From Bin5 sp965116395 (GTDB taxonomy: Bacteria > Chloroflexota > Anaerolineae > Caldilineales > Caldilineaceae), in contig OZ220684.1 in NCBI GenBank assembly GCA_965116395.1, positions 5,551,730 through 5,615,729 on the forward strand: 64,000 bases of DNA, given 5' to 3'. Below are positions 41,629 to 51,022 of this stretch, one piece after another; positions within the stretch are counted from its first letter, which is position 1; every line of letters begins with the position of its first letter. The position numbers and the translations under genes were made by a program. Under the pieces are notes generated by a model. It was not told the DNA's origin, ran no database searches, and saw only the letters and a list, made by a program, of their open reading frames with translations.

Positions 41629-42987
41629 TCAAGTCCGGCTTATTGCACTCTCTTCGACAGCTTTTTGGCGGGCAAGGCGGAGGTCGAGCGCGACCAGATT
41701 GAACACGGTGACGACTACAAGCAGTGCCGCGACCCCGTAAACCGGAGCAAATCCCACCGCTGAAACCAGCGAGAATGCAAACAACGGGCCAACGGCAGAA
41801 CCGAGGTCCGATGCGGTGGCGTAAGCACCAACGAACAGTTGGGGCTGAGGCGTTACCAGAGCTGCCTGGTTGGCATAGGTGTCGAGAATGACATTAACGC
41901 CGGTGCTGATAATAAGTACAGCCAGCAGAGCCACTATCGACAGGCTGTTCGGTATCGCGAGCATCGCCGCAAGCCCAAGGCAAAGCAGAGCTACCAGCAC
42001 TATAGTCAACCGTATGCGCCCGATCCAATCTGACAGCGCGCCCATAACCGCGCCGAGAAAGAGGTCGGAAAACCAACGGGTTCCAAGTACGATGCCGGCC
42101 ATCGCCCCTACCTCCAAGCCCAATGGTAATTCGCCAGATCCACTCCCGAAATTTTCGGCAAGGAAAACTGACGCGGTGGCAACCAGGCTTGAGTTGAGCA
42201 GCAGTTTGAAGAATCCGACCAGGAGGACCGAACGCTGAAACGGGTCGGTTAGCGCAACCTTCCAGCTCTGAAGAACTTTCGGACTCCTTGACGGCGGCTC
42301 CTCCTCGTCCTCCGGACCGCCGGCATGAATGTCTGTCGCGGGATCTGCGCGTTTGCCCTTGGACTCTGGTGACGCGCTGGCAGGCCAGGAAAGGCCGAGC
42401 GCTATAGGGATGGCCAGCGCAGACAGTCCTACAATTGACCAGATGGTTACATGATAGCCGTAGTGATCGAATAGGAATCCGCCCAGCACTGCGCTGACCG
42501 CGCTTCCCCCGCGAACGACTCCCCACATCATCCCCATGAGTCGACCCGCGTCTGTTTCGCTGCCGGTCCAGATCGACTGAAAGGTGCCCTGGCGCAGGCC
42601 CGACCAGCTGATTCCCCACGCCATCCGTGCGATGAGAAAGACAATGAATCCCCAGCCCAGCCCATAGACAGCTGTTGTCAGGACGCCCAGAATCGCCGAA
42701 CCAAGGAAGGCGCGATATGGTCCAAAGCGGGCGAACAGCGTGCTGAACCAAGTATTAGAGAATAGGCGGATAAGCCGGTTGGCGCTCAGCAGCATCCCGA
42801 CATGTCTGGGAGAGAGCCCAAGACTGCCAGCAGCCAGAGGGAGGATGGCGTACAGAAGCGAATCGCCCATAATTGCGAAGGCGACCGATCCTGAGACGGC
42901 AAGTACCAGGGCAGTGGGTGACGGACCGTGGTTTAGGGGACTGGTGGACGGTGATTCGGAACTTGTATTTTGCTCGGGCTGGGACAT
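41629..42987 (-). CDS. MFS transporter
   Basis: A 452-residue major facilitator with about twelve hydrophobic segments and a hydrophilic central loop (residues about 200-240, acidic). The first cytoplasmic loop is SANRLIRLFSNTWFSTLFARFGPYR. FLGAVMGALSDWIGRIRL is the matching loop in the second half. It would export or import a small solute by proton coupling; the substrate is unknown. The ATG is at 42987. Confidence 0.85.
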   Translation of the reverse strand: MSQPEQNTSSESPSTSPLNHGPSPTALVLAVSGSVAFAIMGDSLLYAILPLAAGSLGLSPRHVGMLLSANRLIRLFSNTWFSTLFARFGPYRAFLGSAILGVLTTAVYGLGWGFIVFLIARMAWGISWSGLRQGTFQSIWTGSETDAGRLMGMMWGVVRGGSAVSAVLGGFLFDHYGYHVTIWSIVGLSALAIPIALGLSWPASASPESKGKRADPATDIHAGGPEDEEEPPSRSPKVLQSWKVALTDPFQRSVLLVGFFKLLLNSSLVATASVFLAENFGSGSGELPLGLEVGAMAGIVLGTRWFSDLFLGAVMGALSDWIGRIRLTIVLVALLCLGLAAMLAIPNSLSIVALLAVLIISTGVNVILDTYANQAALVTPQPQLFVGAYATASDLGSAVGPLFAFSLVSAVGFAPVYGVAALLVVVTVFNLVALDLRLARQKAVEESAISRT

Positions 42988-43391
42988 GGCAGTTGCAGGA
43001 ATCGCAGTAGCTTGCGGACAGGATCTCTACTGGAGTCGTTCTGTTTTTGTTGGGGCATGCCGGTCCGAGCCATTGTATCATACTAGGGCGACATTAAGCC
43101 CACAATGGTCATGATGAGGCAGTACATGCATGGTCCTTGCTCTTTGGCTCTGCCGGGATCGATTCGAGCGATCCGCCATTCGAGTAATTGGAGGCAACAG
43201 GACATGAGTAGGTCGGGGACTCTTTTGACAGGGAGTTCATCTGCGGATACTATCGGGATAGGAGGTCAGTCCTCAATCCTTGCAATTGCTTTAGCTTCTC
43301 TGCGGTATCAAGACACACCGTGTTCACTGTTGCTTATGCCGATTGACGCGTATCTGCGCGGCTCCAAAATTGTTAGTCCAGGGGGGACAAT
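42988..43391. other. Intergenic region between divergent MFS and aldolase genes
   Basis: 404 bp. It should hold the two divergent promoters, but no box pair stood out. A 97-codon frame at 43105-43395 has no protein-like character. Confidence 0.4.
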
Positions 43392-44156
43392 ATGATTTCA
43401 AACACTGCCAAACAGAAGATGCTATCCGGCCAGCCCGCGTTCGGATTCGCGCTGGGGATGGGGTCGCCGCTCAATGCTGAACTCATCAGCAGGAGCGGGA
43501 TCGACTTTGTGATGATTGATCGGCAGCATGGCTCGTGGGGAGAAGACAGTGCGATCGCGGCGCTGGTGGCCATCTTTGGGAGTTCCGCAATTCCCATGGC
43601 GCGCGTCGCCCGCAACGACTACACATTCATCGGTCGATTGCTGGACGAAGGTGTGATGGGGATGATCGTGCCCATGGTCGATACAGCGGAGCAGGCTCGC
43701 TCCGCGGCCGAGTCCTGCCTGCTTCCGCCCGAGGGTCAGCGCTCGTGGGGTTGGGGACGCGCCAAGTTATATGGCGCCGACTATGCCGAGAGGATCAACG
43801 AGGAGCTGTTCGTGGCTGTGCAGTTGGAAAGCGCCGAAGCGGTAAGGAACGCAGAGGCGATTCTGAGTACGCCGGGCATAGACGGCTGCTGGACAGGGCC
43901 GAGCGACCTTTCGCTTTCACTGGGCTTTCATCCGTCGGAGATGGACGACCGGGAGGAGCATGCACGGGCGCTTGAAGCGATCCTGGAGGCGTGCAAGAAC
44001 ACGGGCAAAATTCCAGGCATTGCAGGGCGCAGTGTGGATGACGCGCTGCACAGAGCCAGCCAAGGCTTCCGTTTTATCGTTGCCACAAGCGACGGGGGCT
44101 TGCTGGAATCGGGAGCCTCAAGCGCTGTCTCGCGCCTTGCCACATTTGCAGGGTAA
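43392..44156 (+). CDS. HpcH/HpaI-family class II aldolase
   Basis: A 254-residue metal-dependent aldolase of the 2-keto-3-deoxy-rhamnonate/HpaI type. FGFALGMGSPLNAELISRSGIDFVMIDRQHG at the N-terminus holds the histidine base, VPMVDTAEQARSAAESCLLPPEGQRSWG is the hallmark and VQLESAEAVRNAEAI supplies the metal-binding glutamate. It cleaves a hydroxy-keto acid to pyruvate and an aldehyde. It could act behind the sugar-acid dehydratase at 20-21 kb, but that is only inference. Confidence 0.9.
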   Translation: MISNTAKQKMLSGQPAFGFALGMGSPLNAELISRSGIDFVMIDRQHGSWGEDSAIAALVAIFGSSAIPMARVARNDYTFIGRLLDEGVMGMIVPMVDTAEQARSAAESCLLPPEGQRSWGWGRAKLYGADYAERINEELFVAVQLESAEAVRNAEAILSTPGIDGCWTGPSDLSLSLGFHPSEMDDREEHARALEAILEACKNTGKIPGIAGRSVDDALHRASQGFRFIVATSDGGLLESGASSAVSRLATFAG

Positions 44157-44197
44157 CGCCAGGTCGCGGACCGGCGAGTGTGTGAGCCATCTGAATC

Positions 44198-44402
44198 GTA
44201 ACTACTAAGCCAAAGTCGTTGACCAGCCAGTTCTCCTTGGAACCATTCAGGCTTTTGGTGACGCAACTGGTGTACAGCCGCCGCCATGCTCGCCAGCCGA
44301 CACGTTGCGAAGAAGGCACACGGTCGGTGAGGCATGTTTTTGTAGGGGGGCGTTGCGGGGGCGCAGCCCCTGCACAAGGGAGGGCCGAAGGCCCGACCGC
44401 CC
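44198..44402 (+). repeat. Dispersed hairpin repeat, long copy 3
   Basis: About 205 bp, the most complete copy of the family also seen at 14581-14775 and 14920-14983. It starts GTAACTACT and ends CGACCGCCC, with the two hairpins GCGGGGGC/GCCCCTGC and GGGCC/GGCCC near the 3' end. It lies between the aldolase and flavoprotein genes. The remainder of 44157-44569 shows nothing else. Confidence 0.82.
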
Positions 44403-44569
44403 AAAATACGACAATGAGGGGAGAAAGAACACCTTTGCACCCCTCGTACAGGGTTGCGGATTAGTTGCGGCTGCGTAGTTACTCTGAATCTACGAATGCG
44501 TCGGGAGTAGGCGAACGGCTATTTGTGCCGCCGCTCCTGATGGAAAGGGATGTTGAAAGGAGCAGATTG

Positions 44570-45769
44570 ATGTCGACTTCCTCTGAGTTTCTTGTTGTCG
44601 GCGCCGGAATCTTCGGGGTGACGACTGCTTTGTCATTGCGGAGCCGCGGGTACAGCGTTACCTTGATCGATCCAGGACCTCTTCCCTATGCCCTGGCTGC
44701 CTCCACTGATGTCAGCAAGGTGGTACGCATGGAGTACGGCAGCAACCGCCAATATATGCGCATGGTGATTGGCGCGATCGAGGGATTCCATCGCTGGAAC
44801 GAGCTATTTGGGGAGACGCTGTACCACGAAACCGGCGTTCTGGCGGCCACGAAGGATCCTATGCAGGAAAGCGAGTTCGTCAACGACAGCTATCAGATGT
44901 TGCTGGAGGAGGGGCAGAGCCCCGAACGGCTGTCTGGGGAAGAGATAACGCGGCGGTTTCCGGCCTGGACAACTGGGGCCTACGTTGACGGCTTCTACAA
45001 TCGGCGCGGCGGCTACGCAGAAAGCGGGCGTGTCGTCGGCAAGCTGGTTGAGCATGCAGCGGCCGTCGGTGTCGAGGTGCAGCCCGGACAGACAGCCCAT
45101 GAACTCGTGTTGAACGGCAGCCGTGTGAATGGGATGCGAACACGCGAGGGGGCGACCTTCAATTCTGATCACACTGTACTGGCAGCAGGGTCGTGGACGC
45201 CCTGGTTGCTGCCTGAATTGCAGTCGGTGATGACGGCGACAGGCCACCCGATCTTTCACCTGAAACCGAAGGATCCGGCGCCCTTTACGGAGCCCGAATT
45301 TGTCGTATTCTTTGGCGACACGGCCCGCACCGGCTGGTACGGGTTCCCGATGCTGCGCGAAGGCATCGTCAAGATCTCACGGCACGGGGTCGGCGTGACT
45401 CTACACCCGGAGAACGATGAGCGCACGGTATACGAGGAGGATTTTACTCAACTGCGTCTCTTCCTGGAGGACACATTCCCTGCGCTCCTGGATGCTGAAA
45501 TCACTTATACGCGACGCTGTCTGTACAATGACACGCTCGATGAACATTTCTGGATCGACCATCACCCGGAGAAAGAGGGGCTGAGCGTTGCTACGGGCGG
45601 GAGCGGACACGGCTTTAAGTTCGGTCCGGTGCTTGGGGACTTGATCGCTGACGTGGTGGAAGACAAGCCAAATGACTGGGCAGAGATGTTTCGCTGGCGC
45701 GAACTCTCCCCGGGCACGACGGGGCAGGAGGCTTCCCGTTACCACGGGGATGCGAACGGCGCCGGGTAG
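44570..45769 (+). CDS. FAD-dependent amine/sarcosine-oxidase-like oxidoreductase
   Basis: A 399-residue DAO-family flavoprotein. FLVVGAGIFGVTTALSLRSRGYSVTLID is the ADP-binding fold, SKVVRMEYG resembles the sarcosine oxidase S-K-x-x-R segment, and TGGSGHGFKFGPVLGDLIAD is the C-terminal FAD closure typical of MSOX. A covalent-flavin cysteine is not evident at the usual place. It oxidises an N-methyl or primary amine substrate with oxygen. GGAG lies seven bases before the ATG; the open extension upstream enters the intergenic region and is rejected. Confidence 0.86.
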   Translation: MSTSSEFLVVGAGIFGVTTALSLRSRGYSVTLIDPGPLPYALAASTDVSKVVRMEYGSNRQYMRMVIGAIEGFHRWNELFGETLYHETGVLAATKDPMQESEFVNDSYQMLLEEGQSPERLSGEEITRRFPAWTTGAYVDGFYNRRGGYAESGRVVGKLVEHAAAVGVEVQPGQTAHELVLNGSRVNGMRTREGATFNSDHTVLAAGSWTPWLLPELQSVMTATGHPIFHLKPKDPAPFTEPEFVVFFGDTARTGWYGFPMLREGIVKISRHGVGVTLHPENDERTVYEEDFTQLRLFLEDTFPALLDAEITYTRRCLYNDTLDEHFWIDHHPEKEGLSVATGGSGHGFKFGPVLGDLIADVVEDKPNDWAEMFRWRELSPGTTGQEASRYHGDANGAG

Positions 45770-45828
45770 GCAGGTGCACGAACTTGGGACGCACTAGAGC
45801 TACTACTCGATAACATGCAGGCTTCGAA

Positions 45829-46692
45829 ATGACTCTACACTTTGGCCTTGAAGAATATGACCGCGCGGCTGACTTCGTGCGTGCTCGGACAGAGCAGCAG
45901 GGAATGAGACTGTCAGAGAAGCGGCCGATCGGGCTGATTCTCGGCAGTGGGCTAAATCCGCTGGCAGAGGCGATCGAGGAGGCAGTAGCGATTCCTTTCG
46001 AGGAAATCCCGCACTTTTCAACCAGCACTGCACCCGGGCATGAGGGGCGCTTAATCGTCGGTCAATTGGCCGGTAAGACGGTGGCGGCCATGCAGGGGCG
46101 AATCCATCTGTACGAGGGGTATTCGGCGGAGGAGATTACTTTTCCGATCAGAGTGATGCAACGTCTCGGCGTCGGGACGCTGATCCTGACTAACGCGGCA
46201 GGTGGTCTGAATCCCAGCTTTCGCGCCGGCGATTTCATGTTGATCGAAGATCACCTGAACTTTGTCGGCATGGCGGGTCACAACCCTTTAATGGGCCCTA
46301 ACATGGAGGCGTTTGGAACTCGTTTTCCGTCGATGACCCATACATATCCGCGTTCTTTACGTAAAGTTGCCTTGGAATCTGCGCGGGAACTTGAGGTCAC
46401 GCTACGCCAGGGAGTGTACGCATTCCTAGCCGGCCCGAATTTTGAAACGCCGGCGGAGGTTCGCTATCTGCGGCAGGTGGGAGCGGACGCGGTGGGGATG
46501 AGTACTGTGCCGGAGGCGCTGGTGGCGGTTCATGCGGGAATGAAGGTGTTAGGTATCAGCACCATCACAAATGTGGCAATCGATCAGCTGGACGCGGAAA
46601 GTGAAACCAGCCACGAAGAGGTTTTGGAAACAGGGAGAATTGTCGTGCCTCAATTGACGGCACTGCTGATGGCGATACTCGAACGCATTTAA
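45829..46692 (+). CDS. punA: Purine nucleoside phosphorylase
   Basis: A 287-residue trimeric-type phosphorylase that cleaves inosine or guanosine with phosphate for purine salvage. LILGSGLNPLA, TAPGHEGRLIVG, MQGRIHLYEGYS, LILTNAAGGLNPSF, FLAGPNFETPAEVRYLR and GMSTVPEALVA are the conserved phosphate, ribose and base pockets. The asparagine in TNVAID near residue 246 indicates 6-oxopurine preference. A bidirectional terminator follows. Confidence 0.95.
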   Translation: MTLHFGLEEYDRAADFVRARTEQQGMRLSEKRPIGLILGSGLNPLAEAIEEAVAIPFEEIPHFSTSTAPGHEGRLIVGQLAGKTVAAMQGRIHLYEGYSAEEITFPIRVMQRLGVGTLILTNAAGGLNPSFRAGDFMLIEDHLNFVGMAGHNPLMGPNMEAFGTRFPSMTHTYPRSLRKVALESARELEVTLRQGVYAFLAGPNFETPAEVRYLRQVGADAVGMSTVPEALVAVHAGMKVLGISTITNVAIDQLDAESETSHEEVLETGRIVVPQLTALLMAILERI

Positions 46693-46715
46693 CCTGGAGC
46701 GGCAGAGGTCGAAAC

Positions 46716-46752
46716 AAAAAGCAGGGCACATTTTCTGTGTCCCTGCTTTTTT
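46716..46752. terminator. Bidirectional intrinsic terminator between punA and the GNAT gene
   Basis: AAAAAGCAGGG-CACA pairs with TGTG-T-CCCTGCTTTTTT, a long stem with one bulged T and T-tracts on both strands. It lies between two converging genes and can end both transcripts. Confidence 0.85.
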
Positions 46753-46819
46753 CGTTATCGGCCAAGCCTCTGCGATTGGACAAAGGCGGGCCGAGCGTTT
46801 TGCACGACGGGAGCGACAC

Positions 46820-47848
46820 CTATGGCGCGGCCGCGGCCATCGACTCTTCCTCTGTCGAGTCGACTATTTTGAGGTTGGCATCCTCCGGACGCTCTTCTCG
46901 CATAGCTTTGACATATTCGATATGTGCCGGCTGCCGCACGAAACCAAAGCGGTTGTTGATGCCCAGCATGCCGGTGTTGTTGGTATTGTTCCAAGTTCGG
47001 ATTTCTCCGAATCCTTTCGCGAGGGCAAATTCGACAGATTTCAGTTTCAATGCAGTAGCAATGCCGCGCTGCCGATAAGAGCGAATTACGCCGGTGATGC
47101 CGACAAATAGCAGGTTGGCATTGGCCTGGCTGGACCACAGATTGGTCATGCCAACGTATTCGCCCTTGTCGAGCGCGACAAACCAGGCGTCAGGAATCAG
47201 ATTAGTGCGCTCCCATATTTTCTGAAATTCCTCAAAGGGCACTTGCGAGGGTGGCTCGGGGCTAGGAACGTCGCGGTCGACCAACCACTCCAACTCGTAG
47301 AGCTTCCGATCCCGATCTGGATCGGATTCCAGCTCGGCAACAGTTTTAATCTCGATTCCCTGCTCAGCCATGCGCTGGGGGTATCGACTCCAGTCTGCCA
47401 GGTTTAAACTGGTTGGGTCCATCCGGGACTCCCAGTCGCGCATTTTTTCGATGAAGCCGAGTTTGTTGGCAAACCGAACGCCATCCTCGTAGTCTTCGCG
47501 CGTGCTCCCTAGAAGGCGCAGCGGGTCGAACTGTTGCATCTCTTGGCACAAGTGTTGCCACAAGGCTGTACCTACGCCGCGATTTCGGAACTCCGGCAGC
47601 ACGTCTACGCTAACAAACAGTTTGCCGGGATGGTTTATCCACAGGGACTGGCCGTAGGAGGCAAAACCCACGGGCTTGCCTTCAAATTGGCCGAAAAAGC
47701 GGCCTCTCTTGGTGGCTTTGGATCGTTTCTCGTCGGATTCCTTCCATTCTTCCACGGTGTCAGGATATTCTACCCAGACGGCGTTCACGATGTCGACTGC
47801 CTGGCGGTAGTCATCGTCACTCTGTTCAAAAGGTCGAATTGTAATCAA
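46820..47848 (-). CDS. Double GNAT N-acetyltransferase
   Basis: A 342-residue protein of two GNAT domains. The acetyl-CoA motif of the first is VSVDVLPEFRNRGVGTALW near residue 85 and of the second GVIRSYRQRGIATALKL near 260. Such doubles acetylate small molecules, among them antibiotics in some relatives. It starts at a TTG with GGAG eight bases upstream. The gene is preceded by its own promoter, a 23-codon leader ORF and an intrinsic terminator, so expression is probably controlled by attenuation. The acceptor is unknown. Confidence 0.87.
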   Translation of the reverse strand: MITIRPFEQSDDDYRQAVDIVNAVWVEYPDTVEEWKESDEKRSKATKRGRFFGQFEGKPVGFASYGQSLWINHPGKLFVSVDVLPEFRNRGVGTALWQHLCQEMQQFDPLRLLGSTREDYEDGVRFANKLGFIEKMRDWESRMDPTSLNLADWSRYPQRMAEQGIEIKTVAELESDPDRDRKLYELEWLVDRDVPSPEPPSQVPFEEFQKIWERTNLIPDAWFVALDKGEYVGMTNLWSSQANANLLFVGITGVIRSYRQRGIATALKLKSVEFALAKGFGEIRTWNNTNNTGMLGINNRFGFVRQPAHIEYVKAMREERPEDANLKIVDSTEEESMAAAAP

Positions 47849-47959
47849 GGCTCATACTCCATTCTAGAGAATCATCGGATTTCCGGGGTTTGAAGACGAC
47901 GAAACACTGGCTCTTCGCTCCTCATATCAGCTGGTACGTCTTCTGCTTTTTCTGCCAAT

Positions 47960-47999
47960 AAAAAAACCGTGGGGCGGTCGAAACACGCGTCCACGGTTT
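47960..47999 (-). terminator. Attenuator-like intrinsic terminator upstream of the GNAT gene
   Basis: On the minus strand AAACCGTGG pairs with CCACGGTTT around an 18-base loop and is followed by a run of seven T. It lies 21 bases after the leader ORF stop and about 110 bases before the GNAT start. GGACGCGT (the last two stem bases plus loop) is complementary to ACGCGTCC inside the leader ORF, a possible antiterminator. Confidence 0.8.
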
Positions 48000-48020
48000 G
48001 GGAAACAGTCCAAGGGTGAC

Positions 48021-48092
48021 TTAACGGTCAGGCGCGAATCTCCCTGTAACGGACGCGTAGCAACCAGAATTGACAGACAGCTTTATTCGCAT
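48021..48092 (-). CDS. 23-residue leader peptide of the GNAT gene
   Basis: A 24-codon frame starting at the ATG at 48092 with GAAAGGAG eight bases upstream, the strongest ribosome-binding site in this area. The peptide begins MRIKLSVNSGCY, ends GRFAPDR and stops with TAA. It has no membrane segment. It is bracketed by a promoter and a terminator. A ribosome stalled in it could free the segment that opens the terminator hairpin. It could also be a small protein of its own; I know no family for it. Confidence 0.6.
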   Translation of the reverse strand: MRIKLSVNSGCYASVTGRFAPDR

Positions 48093-48156
48093 GGTGTACG
48101 CTCCTTTCTGTGTGGGTGGTGGTTCAGCACCGATTTTGTGTCAAGGCACGCCGGCT

Positions 48157-48185
48157 AATGTAGCACGGATCTTTTTCTGAGTCAA
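48157..48185 (-). promoter_or_regulatory. Sigma70-type promoter for the leader peptide/GNAT transcript
   Basis: On the minus strand TTGACT and TACATT are separated by exactly 17 bases, placing transcription about 60 bases before the leader ATG. It lies after the proS stop, so the GNAT unit is independent of proS. Confidence 0.65.
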
Positions 48186-48225
48186 AACGGCGGTGACGTC
48201 GAATGGGCCGGTGTTTTCACAAGTT

Positions 48226-50010
48226 CTATTGCAACGATTCGGTAATAACGCTGGCGAGAACCGCGGCCGTTTCAGAGTCCGCAACTGCCTGTATCTGATT
48301 GACCAGGTCGTCCAGCGGCAGTTCATTTATTTCGTCGCTGCGGCGCAGTTTCAGTTCAGCGACTCCGTTTTTCACGCCTCTTGCCCCGATTGTCAAACGC
48401 ATTGGGATTCCCAAGAGGTCGGCGTCGTTGAACTTCACCCCGGCCCTCTCATCGCGGTCGTCATACAACACATCCAGTCCGGCTTCCTGCAGCTGCTGGT
48501 AGACACGGTCGGCCACTTCGGTCACTTCAGGCGTGCGTCTTGTCGCCAGGCTGACAATGTAAACTTGATGGGGCGCGATCGTTACCGGCCAGACGATACC
48601 GTTGTCGTCGTTGTTCGATTCAATTACGCTTGCCATCAGGCGACCGGAGCCGATCCCATAGCAGCCCATGACCATGGGCGCGCTGCCGCCGTCTTCGTCC
48701 AAGAATGTGGCGTCCATGGCCTCGCTGTACTTGGTGCCAAGTTTGAAGATGTTACCCACTTCAACGCCGCGCTCGGCTCGCATGGGGGCCCGACAGAGCG
48801 GACAGGGATGGCCGGCAGAGGCGGCAACGACATCCAGGGCCAGGTCAGGCTCATAGTCGCGTCCGCAGTTAACGTTTGTATAATGCCAACCGTCTCGATT
48901 CGCGCCTGCAACCAGATTCGGGCTGCGAACAATCAGGTCGTCTACAACCAGGAGGACCTTGTCGCGGTGGATGCCGACGGGCGAGCCATAGCCTGGCTCG
49001 GCGCCAATGGCTCGGATCTCCTCGGGCAGGGCTGGCCGCAACTGGCGGGCTTTGAGCGCATTAGTCAGTTTGGTCTCGTTCAGATCCATGTCGCCGCGCA
49101 CAACGACAAAGACAAACTGCTCCTTGTCCTCCCCATCCTCTTCAATCGTCGCCACTAGAAAGAGCGCTTTGGCAGTCCGACTCTGTGGAATCTCGAGAAA
49201 GTCGGACAGGGCGGCGATGGTATTGACGCCGGGGGTAGAGACATCTTCCAAGGGAAGCGCTTCCTCTACTGCCTGGTCTTCATTCTCAGACTTTACGAAA
49301 GTGGCCACCTGCCGGTTAGCCTTGTAACCACATTCGTCACATAGGAGCAGCGTGTCTTCGCCGACTTCCGTCAGTGCCATGAATTCGTGGGCCATGGTAC
49401 CGCCCATCATCCCTGTGTCGCTTTCGACCGCTATCACCTCCAGGCCGGCCCGGCCAAATATATTGAAATAGGCCTGGTAAACAAGAGGATAGTATTCGTC
49501 AAGACTGGCGATATCGGAATGGAAGGAGTAGCCATCTTTCATGGTGAACTCCCTCACGCGGATCAGGCCGCCTCTGGGCCGAGGCTCGTCTCTGAACTTC
49601 GTCTGGATTTGGTAGAGCATGACCGGCAGCTGGCGATAGCTGTTAATTACACCGCCTGCAAGCTCCGTAATGACTTCCTCGTGGGTCATTGCCAGGACCA
49701 ATTCGCGACCGGCGCGGTCGGTCAGACGGGCCAGATCGTCGCCGATTTCATACCAGCGTCCGGTGCGTTTCCAAAGCGCGGCCGGCTGCACGACCGGCAT
49801 CACGATTTCCTGCCCTTCGATGGCTTCCATTTCCTCCCGCATGATATTTTCGATCTTCTTCTTGACCCTTAATCCCAAGGGCAAGTACTCGAAGATTCCG
49901 GCACCTACTTGCCGGACCAGTCCTGCCCGCACCATTAGCTGGTGGCTGCGAACGTCGGCGTCCGCGGGCGCATCACGCAGTGTCTGGAAGAACAGTTTAG
50001 ACATCCGCAT
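48226..50010 (-). CDS. proS: Prolyl-tRNA synthetase (bacterial type with editing domain)
   Basis: A 594-residue class II synthetase that charges tRNA-Pro. TKFRDEPRPRGGLIRVREFTMKD-type motif 2 and MGCYGIGSGRLMASVIE motif 3 are clear. The YbaK-like INS editing domain occupies roughly residues 225-385. The C-terminal anticodon-binding domain follows (VYIVSLATRR, VLYDDRDERAGVKFNDADLLGIPMR). AAGGA lies eight bases before the ATG. Length and order are normal. Confidence 0.97.
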   Translation of the reverse strand: MRMSKLFFQTLRDAPADADVRSHQLMVRAGLVRQVGAGIFEYLPLGLRVKKKIENIMREEMEAIEGQEIVMPVVQPAALWKRTGRWYEIGDDLARLTDRAGRELVLAMTHEEVITELAGGVINSYRQLPVMLYQIQTKFRDEPRPRGGLIRVREFTMKDGYSFHSDIASLDEYYPLVYQAYFNIFGRAGLEVIAVESDTGMMGGTMAHEFMALTEVGEDTLLLCDECGYKANRQVATFVKSENEDQAVEEALPLEDVSTPGVNTIAALSDFLEIPQSRTAKALFLVATIEEDGEDKEQFVFVVVRGDMDLNETKLTNALKARQLRPALPEEIRAIGAEPGYGSPVGIHRDKVLLVVDDLIVRSPNLVAGANRDGWHYTNVNCGRDYEPDLALDVVAASAGHPCPLCRAPMRAERGVEVGNIFKLGTKYSEAMDATFLDEDGGSAPMVMGCYGIGSGRLMASVIESNNDDNGIVWPVTIAPHQVYIVSLATRRTPEVTEVADRVYQQLQEAGLDVLYDDRDERAGVKFNDADLLGIPMRLTIGARGVKNGVAELKLRRSDEINELPLDDLVNQIQAVADSETAAVLASVITESLQ

Positions 50011-50156
50011 ATTTCTTGTCCTTTTTTAGTGTCTTATCCGTGAAATCAAGCCTTGTGGAGTTGATCACTCCAGGTTACGACAAAGCCCACATTGCCAACC
50101 TGTGGCTTCGCGTTTATTTGTGTGTAGTTCCTCCACCCGCGTCATCGTGCGATGTG

Positions 50157-50636
50157 TTAGCGGGTGGAGGTAGTAGGGTCTGGGGAGGAAACGGGGAGTG
50201 AGTGCGAGCGCGGCGGGGCCGACTCGGTGCCCTCAGGACGAGGCATCAAGGCAAGTTGGACAAGGATGCAGGCTTCAATTACGTGCAGGCCATTTTCATG
50301 TGCCCAGTCGGCGGCAGCGGCACTCTCTGCACCTGGCTGAAACCAGATGGCTTGCGCGCCGGCAGTTTTCGCTTGCGCGACGACGACAGGCGCCTGCGCG
50401 GGCGGCACGACCATATTGACAACAGCGGGTGTTTCCGGCAATTCGAGCAGATTGCTGTAGGCGGTATCACCTTCTATCAGGCGCTCGCGATTGTTGACGG
50501 GATAGACCCGGTAGCCGGATTCCTTAAGTTTCAGGTAAATCCGATTACCGTATTTGGCAGGGTTGTTGCTGGCCCCCACCACGGCCCAAACGGGTTCGTT
50601 TACGTATTTCTCGATGAGGCTTAATTGATCCTGCAT
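50157..50636 (-). CDS. CoA-binding domain protein
   Basis: A 159-residue Rossmann-type CoA-binding protein of the YccU/succinyl-CoA-synthetase-alpha-like type. AVVGASNNPAKYGNRIYLKLKESGYRVYPVN is the signature nucleotide-binding start and AIWFQPGAES the central loop; HVIEACILVQ ends the fold. The ATG at 50636 begins MQDQLSLIEKYV; a TTG five codons upstream is an alternative. The function of this family is not known. Confidence 0.85.
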   Translation of the reverse strand: MQDQLSLIEKYVNEPVWAVVGASNNPAKYGNRIYLKLKESGYRVYPVNNRERLIEGDTAYSNLLELPETPAVVNMVVPPAQAPVVVAQAKTAGAQAIWFQPGAESAAAADWAHENGLHVIEACILVQLALMPRPEGTESAPPRSHSLPVSSPDPTTSTR

Positions 50637-50873
50637 GGTTGTACCCGCCAAGAAACTGCGTCAGTCCTATCGACCGGTCAGAGCGAAGCTCATATCAGCC
50701 TGCTCACAGATAAAGTATACTTTCGTACGAATGACTGTGTCAAAGTTCGGGAGCGCCTCTTCGTTCGTTTGGCAGGTTGTTCAGGTTCATAGTTGCTCAG
50801 GGTCGGCGCTGGCAGGCGGTCCGACGGCGAGCTACATTGCCCAGTCGAAGGACACGCCTTATAGTTGACCTCG

Positions 50874-50903
50874 TTGCCAATGCGGCTTGCCTTCTGATAT
50901 ACT
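50874..50903 (+). promoter_or_regulatory. Sigma70-type promoter for the acyl-CoA ligase
   Basis: TTGCCA and TATACT separated by 18 bases, 120 bp before the ligase start. The rest of 50637-51022 shows nothing else. Confidence 0.5.
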
Positions 50904-51022
50904 CTACTCACATTCAATTGGGCTAGTTACAACTGGTTTTTGGTACAAGTCCTGAAACTCAAGTCGGTTTTAGGAGCAAAGGTCAGGCTTTAACGGACCC
51001 TAGCAAAGGAGAATTGATTGCC

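Noticed and set aside
43105..43395. 97-codon frame before the HpcH/HpaI aldolase
   Set aside because: No ribosome-binding site, no domain, and it overlaps the aldolase start in another frame.
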